A program made the position numbers and the translations under genes. The notes under the pieces are model-generated. The model ran no database searches, was not told the DNA's origin, and saw only the letters and a list, made by a program, of their open reading frames with translations. From positions 73,832 to 137,831 of the forward strand of contig CALKKV010000009.1 in the NCBI GenBank assembly GCA_937992195.1: a stretch of 64,000 nt of DNA, given 5' to 3'. This DNA comes from an uncultured Gammaproteobacteria bacterium (GTDB lineage: Bacteria; Pseudomonadota; Gammaproteobacteria; Arenicellales; Poriferihabitantaceae). The stretch's first letter is position 1, and every line of letters begins with the position of its first letter. This document shows positions 34,788 to 44,108 of the stretch, piece after piece.

Positions 34788-36863
34788 ATGACAGACCTAT
34801 CGACCTATCGAAATATCGGCATCTTCGCCCACGTAGATGCCGGCAAGACTACAACCACCGAGCGTATTCTCAGCCTCACAGGCAAGATCCACAAAATTGG
34901 AGAAGTGCATGATGGTGAGGCAACGACCGATTTTATGGATCAGGAGCGTGAGCGAGGTATTACCATCCAGTCTGCGGCGACAAGCTGTGAGTGGGATAAT
35001 CATCGGCTGAACATTATCGATACCCCAGGTCACGTCGACTTCACGATCGAAGTATATCGTTCGCTAAAAGTGCTGGACGGCGGTGTTGGTGTATTTTGTG
35101 GATCTGGCGGAGTAGAGCCTCAATCAGAGACCAACTGGCGATATGCCAATGATTCCGAAGTAGCGCGAATTATCTTCGTCAACAAGCTGGATCGCATGGG
35201 CGCGGATTTTTACCGCGTTGTCGATCAGGTTGAAAATGTCCTTGCAGCCAACCCATTGGTGATGGTGCTACCAATTGGTATCGAAGATGACTTCACCGGA
35301 GTAGTTGATCTGCTGACTCGCAAAGCCTGGATCTGGGATGACTCGGGTAATCCGATGAGCTATCGGGAAGAAGATGTGCCTGCCGATATGGTCGACAAGG
35401 TAGAAGAATATCGCGAGAAGTTGATAGAAACTGCGCTGGAGCAGGACGACGATGCGATGGAAAAGTATTTGGAAGGCGAAGAGCCTGATATTGACACCAT
35501 CAAAGCGTGTATTCGTAAAGGTACCATCGCGCTCGATTTCTTCCCGACCTATTGTGGTTCTGCATTTAAAAATAAAGGCGTCCAACTGGTGTTGAACGCA
35601 GTCGTTGACTATCTGCCGAGTCCAACCGAGGTTAAACCTCAGCCGGAAGTTGATCTTGAAGGAAATGAAACTGGCGAATTTGCAATTGTTGATATTGATA
35701 AACCTTTCCGTGCGCTGGCGTTCAAAATTATGGATGACCGCTACGGCGCGTTGACTTTTATTCGGGTCTACTCCGGAAAGATCAGCAAAGGTGACTCTGT
35801 CATGAATACCTTTACCGGTAAAAATGAGCGAATTGGCCGAATCGTGGAGATGCATGCTGAGTCAAGAGAAGAGCTTGATTCCGCGCAGGCTGGAGACATC
35901 GTTGCCGTGCTTGGCATGAAGAATGTCCAAACCGGACACACGCTGGCCGATCCTAAAAACCCGGCTACGCTTGAGCCAATGGTGTTCCCCGATCCCGTTA
36001 TTTCGATGGCCGTTGCGCCAAAAGACAAGAGTGCGTCTGAGAAAATGGGTGTGGCGATTGGAAAAATGGTGGCAGAAGATCCGTCGTTCCGAGTCGAGAC
36101 CGATGAGGAAAGTGGTGAAACAATTCTCAAAGGAATGGGTGAGCTCCATCTCGATATCAAAGTAGATATTTTGCGCCGGACCCATGGCGTAGATGTCACT
36201 GTGGGTAAGCCCCAGGTGGCCTATCGTGAAACGATTACCAGTCGTGTTGAAGACGCCTACACCCATAAGAAGCAAACCGGTGGTTCGGGACAGTTTGGCA
36301 AGATTGAATATGTGATTGAGCCTGGAGAACCAAATTCTGGTTATGTGTTTGAGTCGAAGGTGACGGGTGGAAACGTGCCTCGTGAGTTCTGGCCAGCTGT
36401 TGATAAAGGCTTTAAGGATATGATGGAAGAAGGGGTATTGGCTGGCTATCCTTGTCTGGATGTCAAAGTAACCTTGATGGATGGCGCATTCCACGCGGTG
36501 GACTCGTCCGCGATCGCTTTTGAAATCGCGGCCAAGAGTGCTTATCGTCAGTCGATCCCAAAAGCCTCGCCACAATTGCTTGAGCCGATTATGAAGGTAG
36601 ATGTTTTCACCCCAGAAGATCATGTCGGTGACGTGATAGGTGATCTAAACAGAAGGCGTGGCATGATCAAGTCGCAAGATGCGACACCGACAGGTTCTCG
36701 CATCAAGGCTGACGTGCCGCTTTCCGAGATGTTTGGTTATATCGGTGATTTGCGCACTATGACCTCGGGTCGTGGTCAGTTCTCCATGGAGTTCGAACAG
36801 TATTCTCCTTGTCCTAAGAATATTGCCGACGTGGTGATTGCCGAAGCTGCGGAGAACAAGTAA
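34788..36863 (+). CDS. fusA2: Elongation factor G, second type (EF-G2)
   Basis: 691 residues with all EF-G domains and GTPase motifs: G1 'AHVDAGKTT', G3 'DTPGHVDF' and G4 'NKLD', with the histidine that follows G3 intact. It differs from main EF-G in blocks such as '[35 protein letters not shown]', the form known as the second EF-G (FusA2) in Vibrio and relatives. It is not flanked by rpsL, rpsG or tuf, as the principal fusA would be. EF-G paralogues may specialise in ribosome recycling or in translation under stress; which applies here is not shown. A terminator follows the gene. Confidence 0.93.
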   Translation: MTDLSTYRNIGIFAHVDAGKTTTTERILSLTGKIHKIGEVHDGEATTDFMDQERERGITIQSAATSCEWDNHRLNIIDTPGHVDFTIEVYRSLKVLDGGVGVFCGSGGVEPQSETNWRYANDSEVARIIFVNKLDRMGADFYRVVDQVENVLAANPLVMVLPIGIEDDFTGVVDLLTRKAWIWDDSGNPMSYREEDVPADMVDKVEEYREKLIETALEQDDDAMEKYLEGEEPDIDTIKACIRKGTIALDFFPTYCGSAFKNKGVQLVLNAVVDYLPSPTEVKPQPEVDLEGNETGEFAIVDIDKPFRALAFKIMDDRYGALTFIRVYSGKISKGDSVMNTFTGKNERIGRIVEMHAESREELDSAQAGDIVAVLGMKNVQTGHTLADPKNPATLEPMVFPDPVISMAVAPKDKSASEKMGVAIGKMVAEDPSFRVETDEESGETILKGMGELHLDIKVDILRRTHGVDVTVGKPQVAYRETITSRVEDAYTHKKQTGGSGQFGKIEYVIEPGEPNSGYVFESKVTGGNVPREFWPAVDKGFKDMMEEGVLAGYPCLDVKVTLMDGAFHAVDSSAIAFEIAAKSAYRQSIPKASPQLLEPIMKVDVFTPEDHVGDVIGDLNRRRGMIKSQDATPTGSRIKADVPLSEMFGYIGDLRTMTSGRGQFSMEFEQYSPCPKNIADVVIAEAAENK

Positions 36864-36893
36864 GCAGACTATAGCGAGAACAAAAATTGCGCG

Positions 36894-36921
36894 AAAACCC
36901 CGGCTTGGCCGGGGTTTTTTT
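36894..36921 (+). terminator. Rho-independent terminator of fusA2
   Basis: CCCCGGC (36898-36904), loop TTG, GCCGGGG (36908-36914), then seven T residues, preceded by an A run that makes it partly bidirectional. It lies 30 bases after the fusA2 stop. Confidence 0.93.
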
Positions 36922-37180
36922 GGATTGTGATAAATGCGCTGTTTGTAAGGCTATAGGTGCGAAATTGCGACTTCGGTTTACACCACTCCAAAAGGCTGTA
37001 ACGCCCTAAAAATCTAGGTTTCAGCGTTGAGTCCTGTGGCTAAATCTGACAATCACATATTTTTCCGAAAAAGACCGTCTCGGATATGTTTCTCCTTATT
37101 TTCACTTCAGAATTGAATAATGGAACTTTAGTAGAATGACAAAGTCTCTCAATCATACTGTAAACAAAGAAAAGACCATC

Positions 37181-37615
37181 ATGAAATTAACTTTTAAAAT
37201 TGCAACAGCATCGATGCTGCTGGCATTCAGCGCAGGTGTGTATGCCTCTGGCTCTGAATTCTATGGTAGCAAGTCATCTTATGGCAGTAGTTCAACCTTT
37301 AGTAGCAAGAAAATAGCCAAGTCTTACAAAAAGGAGGTGGATCAACTTTATGAAAAGGGAAAGGCTAGGTATTACGCGACAAATAGTAACGGCCAGAGAA
37401 CGCGTTACTGCGTAAGAAAGGAAAATGCTGTGGAGTCTGTGTCTCGAAGATCTCTGAAAGATTTCAGAGGTACAAGTGAAGCTGCTGTAAAAAGTAATCT
37501 AGTTTTGTGTGATTTGCCTGAACAAAACATTGCCTCAACTCTTGAGAATGACCAGGCGACTGCGCTGGTTTACTATCTCAACAAGCGATACCGTCTAGGT
37601 CTTTACGGAAGCTAA
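37181..37615 (+). CDS. Small exported protein of unknown function
   Basis: 144 residues from the ATG at 37181, chosen because it begins a Sec signal peptide (MKLTFKIATASMLLAFSAGVYA, cleavage near residue 22); an in-frame ATG at 37136 would add 15 polar residues in front. The mature N-terminus is a Ser/Gly/Tyr-rich segment (SGSEFYGSKSSYGSSSTFSS), followed by a basic region and two cysteines (in 'RYCVRKE' and 'LVLCDLPE') that may pair. No family recognised. It converges with and overlaps by 4 bases the glycosyltransferase gene on the other strand. Confidence 0.7.
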   Translation: MKLTFKIATASMLLAFSAGVYASGSEFYGSKSSYGSSSTFSSKKIAKSYKKEVDQLYEKGKARYYATNSNGQRTRYCVRKENAVESVSRRSLKDFRGTSEAAVKSNLVLCDLPEQNIASTLENDQATALVYYLNKRYRLGLYGS

Positions 37616-39027
37616 TTGATATTCTTAGTTGGAAGCCGAGCCGCTCGGCTTCCAATAGTGTATCGATCCAAGAGCATCGCTGTCACCAGACCAAATAGTT
37701 GGATTGACAATAATAAATCCGATACCCTGTGCAGTGACTCTCCTCCAACATTTATTCCTGTATGGTAAGCAAGGGTAATTAACGTAGCCCAAACAAACGG
37801 CCAACGTTGTGTTGTGAGTACCGCAAATGGGAGAATCCAGCACACGTACCAGGGATTTAACGCGGGTAATACTAGTAGCAGCGTGCTGTAAACCCAAAGC
37901 AGACCGCTGAACAGCGCTGCGGCTTTCTCTGACTGGACGTTTGACTCTCCCCGTAGCATAAAGATTTTATACATTCGCCACCAAATAACTGCCGATAAAA
38001 GCACTAGTGCGAATACTTTAATGACAGTGATAGGGAGTGGGGGAAACAGTGCTCGGTAGAGTGGGGCATTGAATATCCAGTGTTTTGCCATTGCCCCTAA
38101 GCCTTCTGGGAACCAAATTCCTAGCGTTCCAAACGACAACGTGATCAGCACGATGCCAAGTAAAAACCCGAGAATAATTTTCGATGAAGAGCGGAAATCT
38201 TTTGGGTAGCAAATAACAAGAGGAATGATGAGTAGAGCGAAAACCTTCGCACCTACTGCTAAAGCTAAAAGCAAACCACCAATCCACCAACGGTGCGCAA
38301 GGGTTGCGCTTAATGCCAATACGCAAAAAGCGATAGCGTAAATATCCGGGTGGGCGGTGATGACAAATTCCTTGATTAATAGCGGTGCCCAGGCATAGAG
38401 AATGAGATAGTTGCGCTGTTGTTTTGATTGGCATAGCCGGGCCAGCACCAGCAGGACTAAAATATCTGCTAACCCGGCCAATAACTGGAATGGCCAAATA
38501 CTGCCCGGGGATATTGTCCACGCAGCGGCGAATATCCACTGTGTTACAGGGCCGTATACTGTCGCAATATCGGGGAAATTTATTTGTGAGAGTAGCTCTT
38601 CGACGCGTTCGGGAAGATGATCGCTGGCAAAAAAAGACGATGGCGGCAGGCTGAAAGGGTCGCCAGAAGTTACCGTCATAAAACCGTCAAATAAATATCT
38701 GTGATAGTCGTCCTCGAATAGTGGTACACCAAAAAGGCCGATTGCGCGTAGTATGACGGCAGAACCCACAATATATAACAACGGGATCACGACTTTGACA
38801 CGCTGAAAATATCTTAGCGTCAACAACGCTAAGACTAGTTGGAATATAGCGAGCATAATGAATATTTTAACGGCATTGGTGCCGGGTTGATGCGAGATCC
38901 AAACGACACCGAGGCTGACAAATGCGCAACCCAGAATCGAGGCAATCATCAGTTTTAATGGAATGTTTGTGCCATCAGCACTATTTGGGAAACTAAGAGA
39001 TGAACTTAACCGAGACACTAGTATCAA
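37612..39027 (-). CDS. GT87-like membrane glycosyltransferase (GT-C fold)
   Basis: About 471 residues with ten or more transmembrane helices. The first large loop carries 'GVPLFEDDYHRYLFDGFMTVTSGDPF', an acidic motif like the catalytic Asp region of polyprenyl-phosphate-dependent GT-C mannosyltransferases. 'HPDIYAIAFCVLAL' and 'ALNPWYVCWILPF' are further family features. The start is uncertain: TTG at 39027, GTG at 39018 or ATG at 38949. It is divergent from a family-2 glycosyltransferase of the polyprenol-phosphate-sugar-synthase type, a common pairing where the GT2 enzyme makes the lipid-linked sugar that the GT-C enzyme uses. Confidence 0.8.
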   Translation of the reverse strand: MILVSRLSSSLSFPNSADGTNIPLKLMIASILGCAFVSLGVVWISHQPGTNAVKIFIMLAIFQLVLALLTLRYFQRVKVVIPLLYIVGSAVILRAIGLFGVPLFEDDYHRYLFDGFMTVTSGDPFSLPPSSFFASDHLPERVEELLSQINFPDIATVYGPVTQWIFAAAWTISPGSIWPFQLLAGLADILVLLVLARLCQSKQQRNYLILYAWAPLLIKEFVITAHPDIYAIAFCVLALSATLAHRWWIGGLLLALAVGAKVFALLIIPLVICYPKDFRSSSKIILGFLLGIVLITLSFGTLGIWFPEGLGAMAKHWIFNAPLYRALFPPLPITVIKVFALVLLSAVIWWRMYKIFMLRGESNVQSEKAAALFSGLLWVYSTLLLVLPALNPWYVCWILPFAVLTTQRWPFVWATLITLAYHTGINVGGESLHRVSDLLLSIQLFGLVTAMLLDRYTIGSRAARLPTKNIN

Positions 39028-39028
39028 A

Positions 39029-39784
39029 ATGGGTATGTTAGGAAATAGTCATGTTACCGCGATTGTACCGGCGTTGAACGAAGAGCTTGCGATAGCTCAA
39101 GTGATTCGCGACCTGTCGCAGTCTAGAGATTCGATCTCTGGACGAAAACTGATTGATAAGATTGTCGTTTGCGACAATGGTTCTGTAGATCGTACCGCTG
39201 CAATTGCTTTAGAACTCGGCGCCAAGGTCGTGTTTGAAGCCGAGAGCGGCTATGGCGCTGCATGCCTTGCAGCGCTCAAAGTAATGCCAGAAATTACTGA
39301 TGTGGTGGTGTTTGTGGATGCGGATCAGTCGGTCGCAGTAGAGGAGCTTCCCAAACTATTAAAACCTCTTACTTACGGCGCTGATCTTGTTATCGGAGCC
39401 CGAAAAACTGATCTTGCTGAAGAGGGATCCCTGACCGTTCCGCAGCGTTTTGGAAACTGGCTCGCAAGTTTTCTGATCCGAAAGCTGTGGCAAGTGCCGG
39501 TTACCGATCTCGGCCCTTTCCGGGCAATCACGGCTTCATCTCTTAGAAAGTTACATATGGAAGACCGACGCTATGGATGGACGGTAGAGATGCAGGTAAA
39601 GGCAATCCAAAATAATCTCACGATGGTGGAAGTGCCGGTGTCTTCTCTTAGACGCGTTGGAAAATCAAAGATTAGCGGCACGGTGAAAGGAGTAGTGGGA
39701 GCAGGTATCGGAATCCTATCAAAAATCATGAATCTGTATCTGCGGCAGTTTGCCGCTGATGTATTAACCCGCGCTCGCGCATAG
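39029..39784 (+). CDS. Family 2 glycosyltransferase (dolichol-phosphate-mannose-synthase-like)
   Basis: 251 residues from the ATG at 39029 (or 39035), preferred over an upstream frame start at 38963 that runs into the divergent gene. GT2 landmarks: 'TAIVPALNEELAIAQVIRDL', 'VVCDNGSVDRTAAIALELGAKVVFE', the metal-binding 'VVVFVDADQSVAVEELPKLL' and 'VTDLGPFRAITASSLRKLHMEDRRYGWTVEMQVKA'. No C-terminal membrane domain. It probably transfers a sugar to polyprenyl phosphate for the GT-C enzyme encoded next door on the opposite strand. The DUF547 gene follows after 6 bases. Confidence 0.86.
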   Translation: MGMLGNSHVTAIVPALNEELAIAQVIRDLSQSRDSISGRKLIDKIVVCDNGSVDRTAAIALELGAKVVFEAESGYGAACLAALKVMPEITDVVVFVDADQSVAVEELPKLLKPLTYGADLVIGARKTDLAEEGSLTVPQRFGNWLASFLIRKLWQVPVTDLGPFRAITASSLRKLHMEDRRYGWTVEMQVKAIQNNLTMVEVPVSSLRRVGKSKISGTVKGVVGAGIGILSKIMNLYLRQFAADVLTRARA

Positions 39785-39790
39785 AAAAAA

Positions 39791-40612
39791 ATGAAATACC
39801 CAATACGCATTCTCGCAATAACGGCTGCTTTATTCAGCATGGGACTGGACTGGTTTTCAACCGGCCCGCAATCAGACCTTGATAGCTATTGGCAGGGTGA
39901 ACGAAGTGACAGCACTGTGGTGGTAGACCATCAAATATGGCAGCAACTACTTGATGATTATTTAGTAGAAGATGAATCCGGTGTAAATCTGTTTGACTAC
40001 GAAGGCGTGCAGGAAAGCGATGAGTTACTGCAAAGTTATATAAACTCTCTTGCTGCAACTGATCCCAGAACGCTGAATCGGGCGGAACAGATGAGTTATT
40101 GGATAAACATGTACAATGCATTAACCGTGCAAGTGGTTTCGAGAAATTATCCAGTTGAATCTATCAAAGAGGTGGGTGGTTCACTGTTCGCCAGCGGTCC
40201 CTGGAATGATGAGATAGTCAGCGTCACTGGTCGGGCTCTCACGTTAAACGATATTGAGCACCGTATCTTAAGACCAATTTTTAACGACTACCGAATTCAC
40301 TTTGCTGTGAATTGTGCGAGCATTGGCTGCCCTAATCTTGCGCCCTACGCCTATACATCAGAGAACCTTGAGTCGCTATTGTCAAAGGGAGCGGAAGGAT
40401 ATTTAAAGCATGAGCGCGGTGTGGCTTTGCTTGAAAACGAGTTACGGTTATCAAGTTTGTTCAAGTGGTACGGCACGGATTTTGGTGACTCGCAGGAAGA
40501 AATGCTTGAGACCCTTGGCAAGTATTTAGACGAAGAGTTGCGTGATCAAATCATCAATTTCGATGGTGACATTGAATTCGAATACGATTGGCAGTTGAAC
40601 GATCTTGGTTAA
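39791..40612 (+). CDS. DUF547 domain protein, exported
   Basis: 273 residues with a hydrophobic N-terminal signal or anchor (RILAITAALFSMGLDWFSTG) and a DUF547 domain covering most of the rest: 'QMSYWINMYNALTVQVVSRNYPVESIKEV', then 'LTLNDIEHRILRP' and 'IHFAVNCASIGCPNLAPYAY' with two conserved cysteines, and the typical 'LFKWYGTDF' end. The function of the family is unknown. It is co-transcribed with the family-2 glycosyltransferase gene (6-base gap), so a cell-surface or lipid-sugar role is possible. Confidence 0.87.
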   Translation: MKYPIRILAITAALFSMGLDWFSTGPQSDLDSYWQGERSDSTVVVDHQIWQQLLDDYLVEDESGVNLFDYEGVQESDELLQSYINSLAATDPRTLNRAEQMSYWINMYNALTVQVVSRNYPVESIKEVGGSLFASGPWNDEIVSVTGRALTLNDIEHRILRPIFNDYRIHFAVNCASIGCPNLAPYAYTSENLESLLSKGAEGYLKHERGVALLENELRLSSLFKWYGTDFGDSQEEMLETLGKYLDEELRDQIINFDGDIEFEYDWQLNDLG

Positions 40613-40721
40613 ACTACTTGGTGTTGCCAAAGCAAAACTGGCACATAGCGATGCTAGTGCTAAAACGTTATCCGACAGTCAAAAAAATAAACATAAAATT
40701 ACTGAAAGTTAATGGAATCTT

Positions 40722-40888
40722 TTGACAACACCGCGGTCTATTTAAACAGTGGGAAACAGCTTATCCCCTTAGAGTGAAAGTCGGGCGTTTGCTTCCTCCT
40801 TTTCGCTTAACTTTTATCTACTCTAGAAGCTGGGTTCCATCTTCCTCTCGTTGTAGTTTCAACCCGCCAATTTGGCGGGTTTTTTTTT
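40722..40888 (+). ncRNA. Candidate small RNA with its own terminator
   Basis: The 325-base gap after the DUF547 gene contains a perfect -35 (TTGACA, 40722-40727), a weak -10 (TAAACA near 40743), and about 110 bases later a strong rho-independent terminator. Between them there is no open frame of note, but there are pyrimidine-rich stretches CTTCCTCCTTTT (40792-40803) and ATCTTCCTCTCG that could pair with ribosome binding sites. This layout is what a trans-acting small RNA looks like, but the weak -10 and lack of a family match keep the call tentative; it could also be a long 3' UTR. Confidence 0.4.
40861..40888 (+). terminator. Strong rho-independent terminator
   Basis: AACCCGCCAA, one-base loop region, TTGGCGGGTT (40861-40881), followed by a T run to 40888. 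It lies 249 bases after the DUF547 stop and is more naturally the end of a separate transcript such as the candidate RNA upstream. Confidence 0.9.
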
Positions 40889-40937
40889 GCTAACGTTTTA
40901 AAGTGTTATTCAATTGTAAGTGTGGTTTGAAGAGCTT

Positions 40938-42179
40938 TTATTCGCTTAGCTTTTTTGCAACGGATCCAATGGTTAAGCCTTGCACCACGATTGAGAAAAT
41001 AACAATCACGTAGGTGATCACTAGAAAAATGTCTCTTTCGATTCCAGCGGGAAGTGATAGCGCCAAAGCTACCGATATTCCACCGCGCAATCCACCCCAT
41101 GCGAGAATCTTAACAACATGGGGACTAAACTCTCTTGAAAAGAACTTTCTCAAAATAGTGATAGGTGTGCCAACCGCAATAAACCGGGAGCATAGAACTA
41201 AAGGTATTGCGAACAAACCTGCGATTAAATACGGCCCCTGGAAATCAAGGATCAATAGTTCTAGTCCGATAAGTACGAATAGGATGACGTTTAATATTTC
41301 GTCAAGTAGTTCCCAGAAGTTGTCTAAATGTTCCCGCGTGTTGGTCGACATGGCATATTGCCTGCCGCGGTTTCCAATGAGCAATCCGGCAACAACAACC
41401 GCAATAGGGCCGGACAGATGCAGAGTATGAGCGAGGGTATAGCCGCCTAACACCAATGCTAACGTAAGCAGGATTTCGACTTGATAGTTATCGACACTTT
41501 TCAACAGGTAAAACCCGAGCATTCCAAGCAGCAATCCAAACACAATACCGCCAACCGCCTCTTGTAAAAATAGAAATACAACAGAGCCAAAGCTTGCGGC
41601 TTCGGGATTTGAAACCAAACCAAGCAGAACCACAAAAACAACAACGCCGACGCCATCGTTAAATAATGATTCGCCGGCAATTTTTGTCTCAAGACTGCGC
41701 GCGATGCCCGCTTGTTTTAACGTCGCCATTACCGCAATAGGATCGGTCGGGGAGATCAGTGCACCGAACAATAAACAATATAAAAAACCGACCTGTATTC
41801 CCAAAACAGAAAGCAATACAAACGTTATTGAACCCACTAAAAAAGTAGAGAGGCATACACCTACAGTGGCCAACAACCCCACAGTCAGTTTGGTGTCGGC
41901 CAGGTCATTGGTGCTGACATGAAGAGAGCCTGCAAACAACAGAAAGCTCAACATGCCGTCCATCAACGCCTTATTGAAATCGATGTGTTGCAACATGCCG
42001 ATAGCTTGGGTTCGAACATCGACAATTCCAACCACGTCTAAAATAATGAGCAGTAGCGAACATACCAGAGCTATCAGCATGACGCCGATGGTTGTTGGTA
42101 ATCCAATGAAGCGGAAATTGAGATACGAGAAAGCCGCCGAAAGTGAAAGAATGATGGCGATTAGATTAACCAGATCCAT
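40938..42179 (-). CDS. CPA1-family Na+/H+ (cation/proton) antiporter
   Basis: 413 residues, about 12 transmembrane helices. The ion-binding core is visible as 'FGALISPTDPIAVMATLKQAG' (about residues 138-158) and 'IAGESLFNDGVGVVVFVVLLG' (about 167-187), the CPA1 pattern with the NDG/NDGxG motif. 'VVKILAWGGLRGGISVALALSLP' near the end is also conserved. It exchanges protons for Na+ or K+ and contributes to pH or salt homeostasis, which would suit a marine organism. No large cytoplasmic tail. Single gene, same strand as the M20 peptidase upstream. Confidence 0.92.
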   Translation of the reverse strand: MDLVNLIAIILSLSAAFSYLNFRFIGLPTTIGVMLIALVCSLLLIILDVVGIVDVRTQAIGMLQHIDFNKALMDGMLSFLLFAGSLHVSTNDLADTKLTVGLLATVGVCLSTFLVGSITFVLLSVLGIQVGFLYCLLFGALISPTDPIAVMATLKQAGIARSLETKIAGESLFNDGVGVVVFVVLLGLVSNPEAASFGSVVFLFLQEAVGGIVFGLLLGMLGFYLLKSVDNYQVEILLTLALVLGGYTLAHTLHLSGPIAVVVAGLLIGNRGRQYAMSTNTREHLDNFWELLDEILNVILFVLIGLELLILDFQGPYLIAGLFAIPLVLCSRFIAVGTPITILRKFFSREFSPHVVKILAWGGLRGGISVALALSLPAGIERDIFLVITYVIVIFSIVVQGLTIGSVAKKLSE

Positions 42180-42244
42180 ATTGATTGCGAATGAGTAACG
42201 AGTAAGTAAGGGGTGGCTGTTGGGATTTTACGAACAGAGCGAGT

Positions 42245-43441
42245 TTACCCACCACTGCTTTGCATTGACAAAACAGTTCTCAGATATATTTCAGCAGCTT
42301 TCGTAACCTGATCGATTTCGACATACTCGTTCAGAGTGTGCGCTTGCTCCACCGAACCAGGACCGCAAATGACTGCGGGGGAAAGCAAATTTGGTGCATC
42401 AGTGCTGCCGGTGAATACCGGCAAAGCAGATGTCCGCTGTGTCGTATGTTGGTAGGCTTCGGTGATTTTTTCTACAATTGCGGAGTCTTCCGGTGTATCC
42501 AATGGCTCTCCATGTAGCGTTGGTTCACTGATCTCATAGTGAAAGTCAGGCAGTTGAGACATAAGCGGGTCAATTCGCTTGCGGTATTCGCTGACTACTT
42601 GATCAACGGTTTCTCCTGATATCAATCGCCGATCTACTTCCAGCTCGCAACTGTCCGGGACCGAAGAGACAATGTCTCCACCCTTGATAACCCCCGGGCT
42701 AAAGCTGCTGTGTCCAAACGTGGAATGTTGTGGGCGAGCACGCAATTCGGAATTGTAGTCACTGAATGCCTCAAGCACTTTTGACATATGTTGGATGGCG
42801 TTGACCCCTTGTTCAGGAATGCTGGAATGACAGGCTTTACCATAGGTTCTTATATGCATACACAGCTGGCCCTTATGCGCACGGCTAACTTCCAGCTCTG
42901 TTGGCTCACCAACAATCGCAAAGTCAGGAATAGGACCGTTTTTGCGTATTTCTTGTGAACCAATCATTTGGTGTTCCTCGTCAGCGATTCCGGCAATGAT
43001 CAAATCGCCTTCAAGCTCGATCTCTTCCTGAAGAATAACTGTTGCGATTTCAAGAAAAGATGCAAGACCTGCTTTCATATCGCAAGATCCGCGTCCGTAT
43101 ACGCGCTGCTTACGAATCACCGGATCGAATGGAGCGTCATAGCCAATCACCCCAACGGTATCGAGATGTCCCGCTAGCATAATACAGGGGCCTTTGCCGT
43201 TACCTTTTATTCGACCAAAGATATTGGGTCGGCCATCGACGACATCGCGGCGTGAGGTCAGCATACCGATGTCCTGCATTCTTTGTTCGTAATAATTTGC
43301 TATTTCTAGTTCACGCGTCTGATCGGACGTTGGTTCGTCGAATGGATTGACGCTTGGAATGGCAACCATTTCTCGCAGCAGTTCGATAACGCGATGCTGG
43401 TCTATAGATTTAAGAATGTGATTGACGGTGGATTTCGCCAT
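42245..43441 (-). CDS. M20-family metallopeptidase/deacylase (ArgE/DapE-like)
   Basis: 398 residues of the ArgE/DapE/ACY1 family. Metal-binding motifs are 'IMLAGHLDTVGV' (His and Asp), 'VYGRGSCDMKAGLASFLE' (Asp) and 'AGIADEEHQMIGSQEI' (two Glu), with a later 'VFTGSTDAPNLL'. The dimerisation domain lies between about residues 185 and 300. Acetylornithine deacetylase is the closest named activity, but there are no arg genes nearby, so the acyl-amino-acid substrate is uncertain. The upstream end is divergent from tag, 88 bases away. Confidence 0.88.
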   Translation of the reverse strand: MAKSTVNHILKSIDQHRVIELLREMVAIPSVNPFDEPTSDQTRELEIANYYEQRMQDIGMLTSRRDVVDGRPNIFGRIKGNGKGPCIMLAGHLDTVGVIGYDAPFDPVIRKQRVYGRGSCDMKAGLASFLEIATVILQEEIELEGDLIIAGIADEEHQMIGSQEIRKNGPIPDFAIVGEPTELEVSRAHKGQLCMHIRTYGKACHSSIPEQGVNAIQHMSKVLEAFSDYNSELRARPQHSTFGHSSFSPGVIKGGDIVSSVPDSCELEVDRRLISGETVDQVVSEYRKRIDPLMSQLPDFHYEISEPTLHGEPLDTPEDSAIVEKITEAYQHTTQRTSALPVFTGSTDAPNLLSPAVICGPGSVEQAHTLNEYVEIDQVTKAAEIYLRTVLSMQSSGG

Positions 43442-43529
43442 AGCCTGAAAAAATTAACTTGGTTTGGAAACGCAGGTGCACAGTTTATACTCTGAATTCG
43501 ATTTTAATTCAGAAGTTTTCGATATACCT

Positions 43530-44102
43530 ATGCCTAAAACGAAAAAACGCTGCAGCTGGTGTGGGGATGACCCGCTTTATATGGACTACCACGATAGCGA
43601 ATGGGGTGTGCCAGAGCACGATGAAACAAAGCTGTTCGAGGCACTTTGTCTTGAGGGCGCGCAAGCTGGATTGAGCTGGATTACCGTTCTCAAGAAAAGA
43701 GAAAACTATCGAAAGTTATTTAGTGAATTTGACGCTAAGAAAATCGCACGCTACTCAGATACAAAGCTTGAAAAGCTGTTGACTAACGAAGGCATTATTC
43801 GCAACCGTCTGAAGGTTTACGGGTTTAGGAAAAATGCACTGGCGTATCTGGCAATGCAAAAGCAAGGGATCACTCTGGATCAATACTTCTGGAGCTATGT
43901 TGATGGCAAGCCCATCCAAAACCGCTGTAAAACAATGAAAGATGTGCCGGTGAATACGGCACTGGCGGAGGCCATTAGCAAAGACCTAAAGAAGCGCGGA
44001 TTTACTTTCGTAGGGCCAACGATTGTCTATGCCTTTATGCAAGCCGTTGGTATGGTCAACGACCACACCAACGACTGTTTTCGCTACAAACAGGTGCAGT
44101 AG
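43530..44102 (+). CDS. tag: DNA-3-methyladenine glycosylase I
   Basis: 190 residues from the ATG at 43530, matching the normal Tag length; an in-frame start at 43464 would add 22 unrelated residues. The zinc ligands are in place: Cys8 (RCSWCG), His21 (YHDSEWG), and the C-terminal His and Cys in 'NDHTNDCFRY'. The 'DPLYMDYHDSEWGVPEHDETKLFEAL' block is diagnostic. It removes 3-methyladenine from alkylated DNA. It converges with htpG, 6 bases away. Confidence 0.95.
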   Translation: MPKTKKRCSWCGDDPLYMDYHDSEWGVPEHDETKLFEALCLEGAQAGLSWITVLKKRENYRKLFSEFDAKKIARYSDTKLEKLLTNEGIIRNRLKVYGFRKNALAYLAMQKQGITLDQYFWSYVDGKPIQNRCKTMKDVPVNTALAEAISKDLKKRGFTFVGPTIVYAFMQAVGMVNDHTNDCFRYKQVQ

Positions 44103-44108
44103 CGAGTG

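Noticed and set aside
35268..36623. Minus-strand frames opposite fusA2
   Set aside because: Antisense frames of a long, well-conserved gene; translations show no domain.
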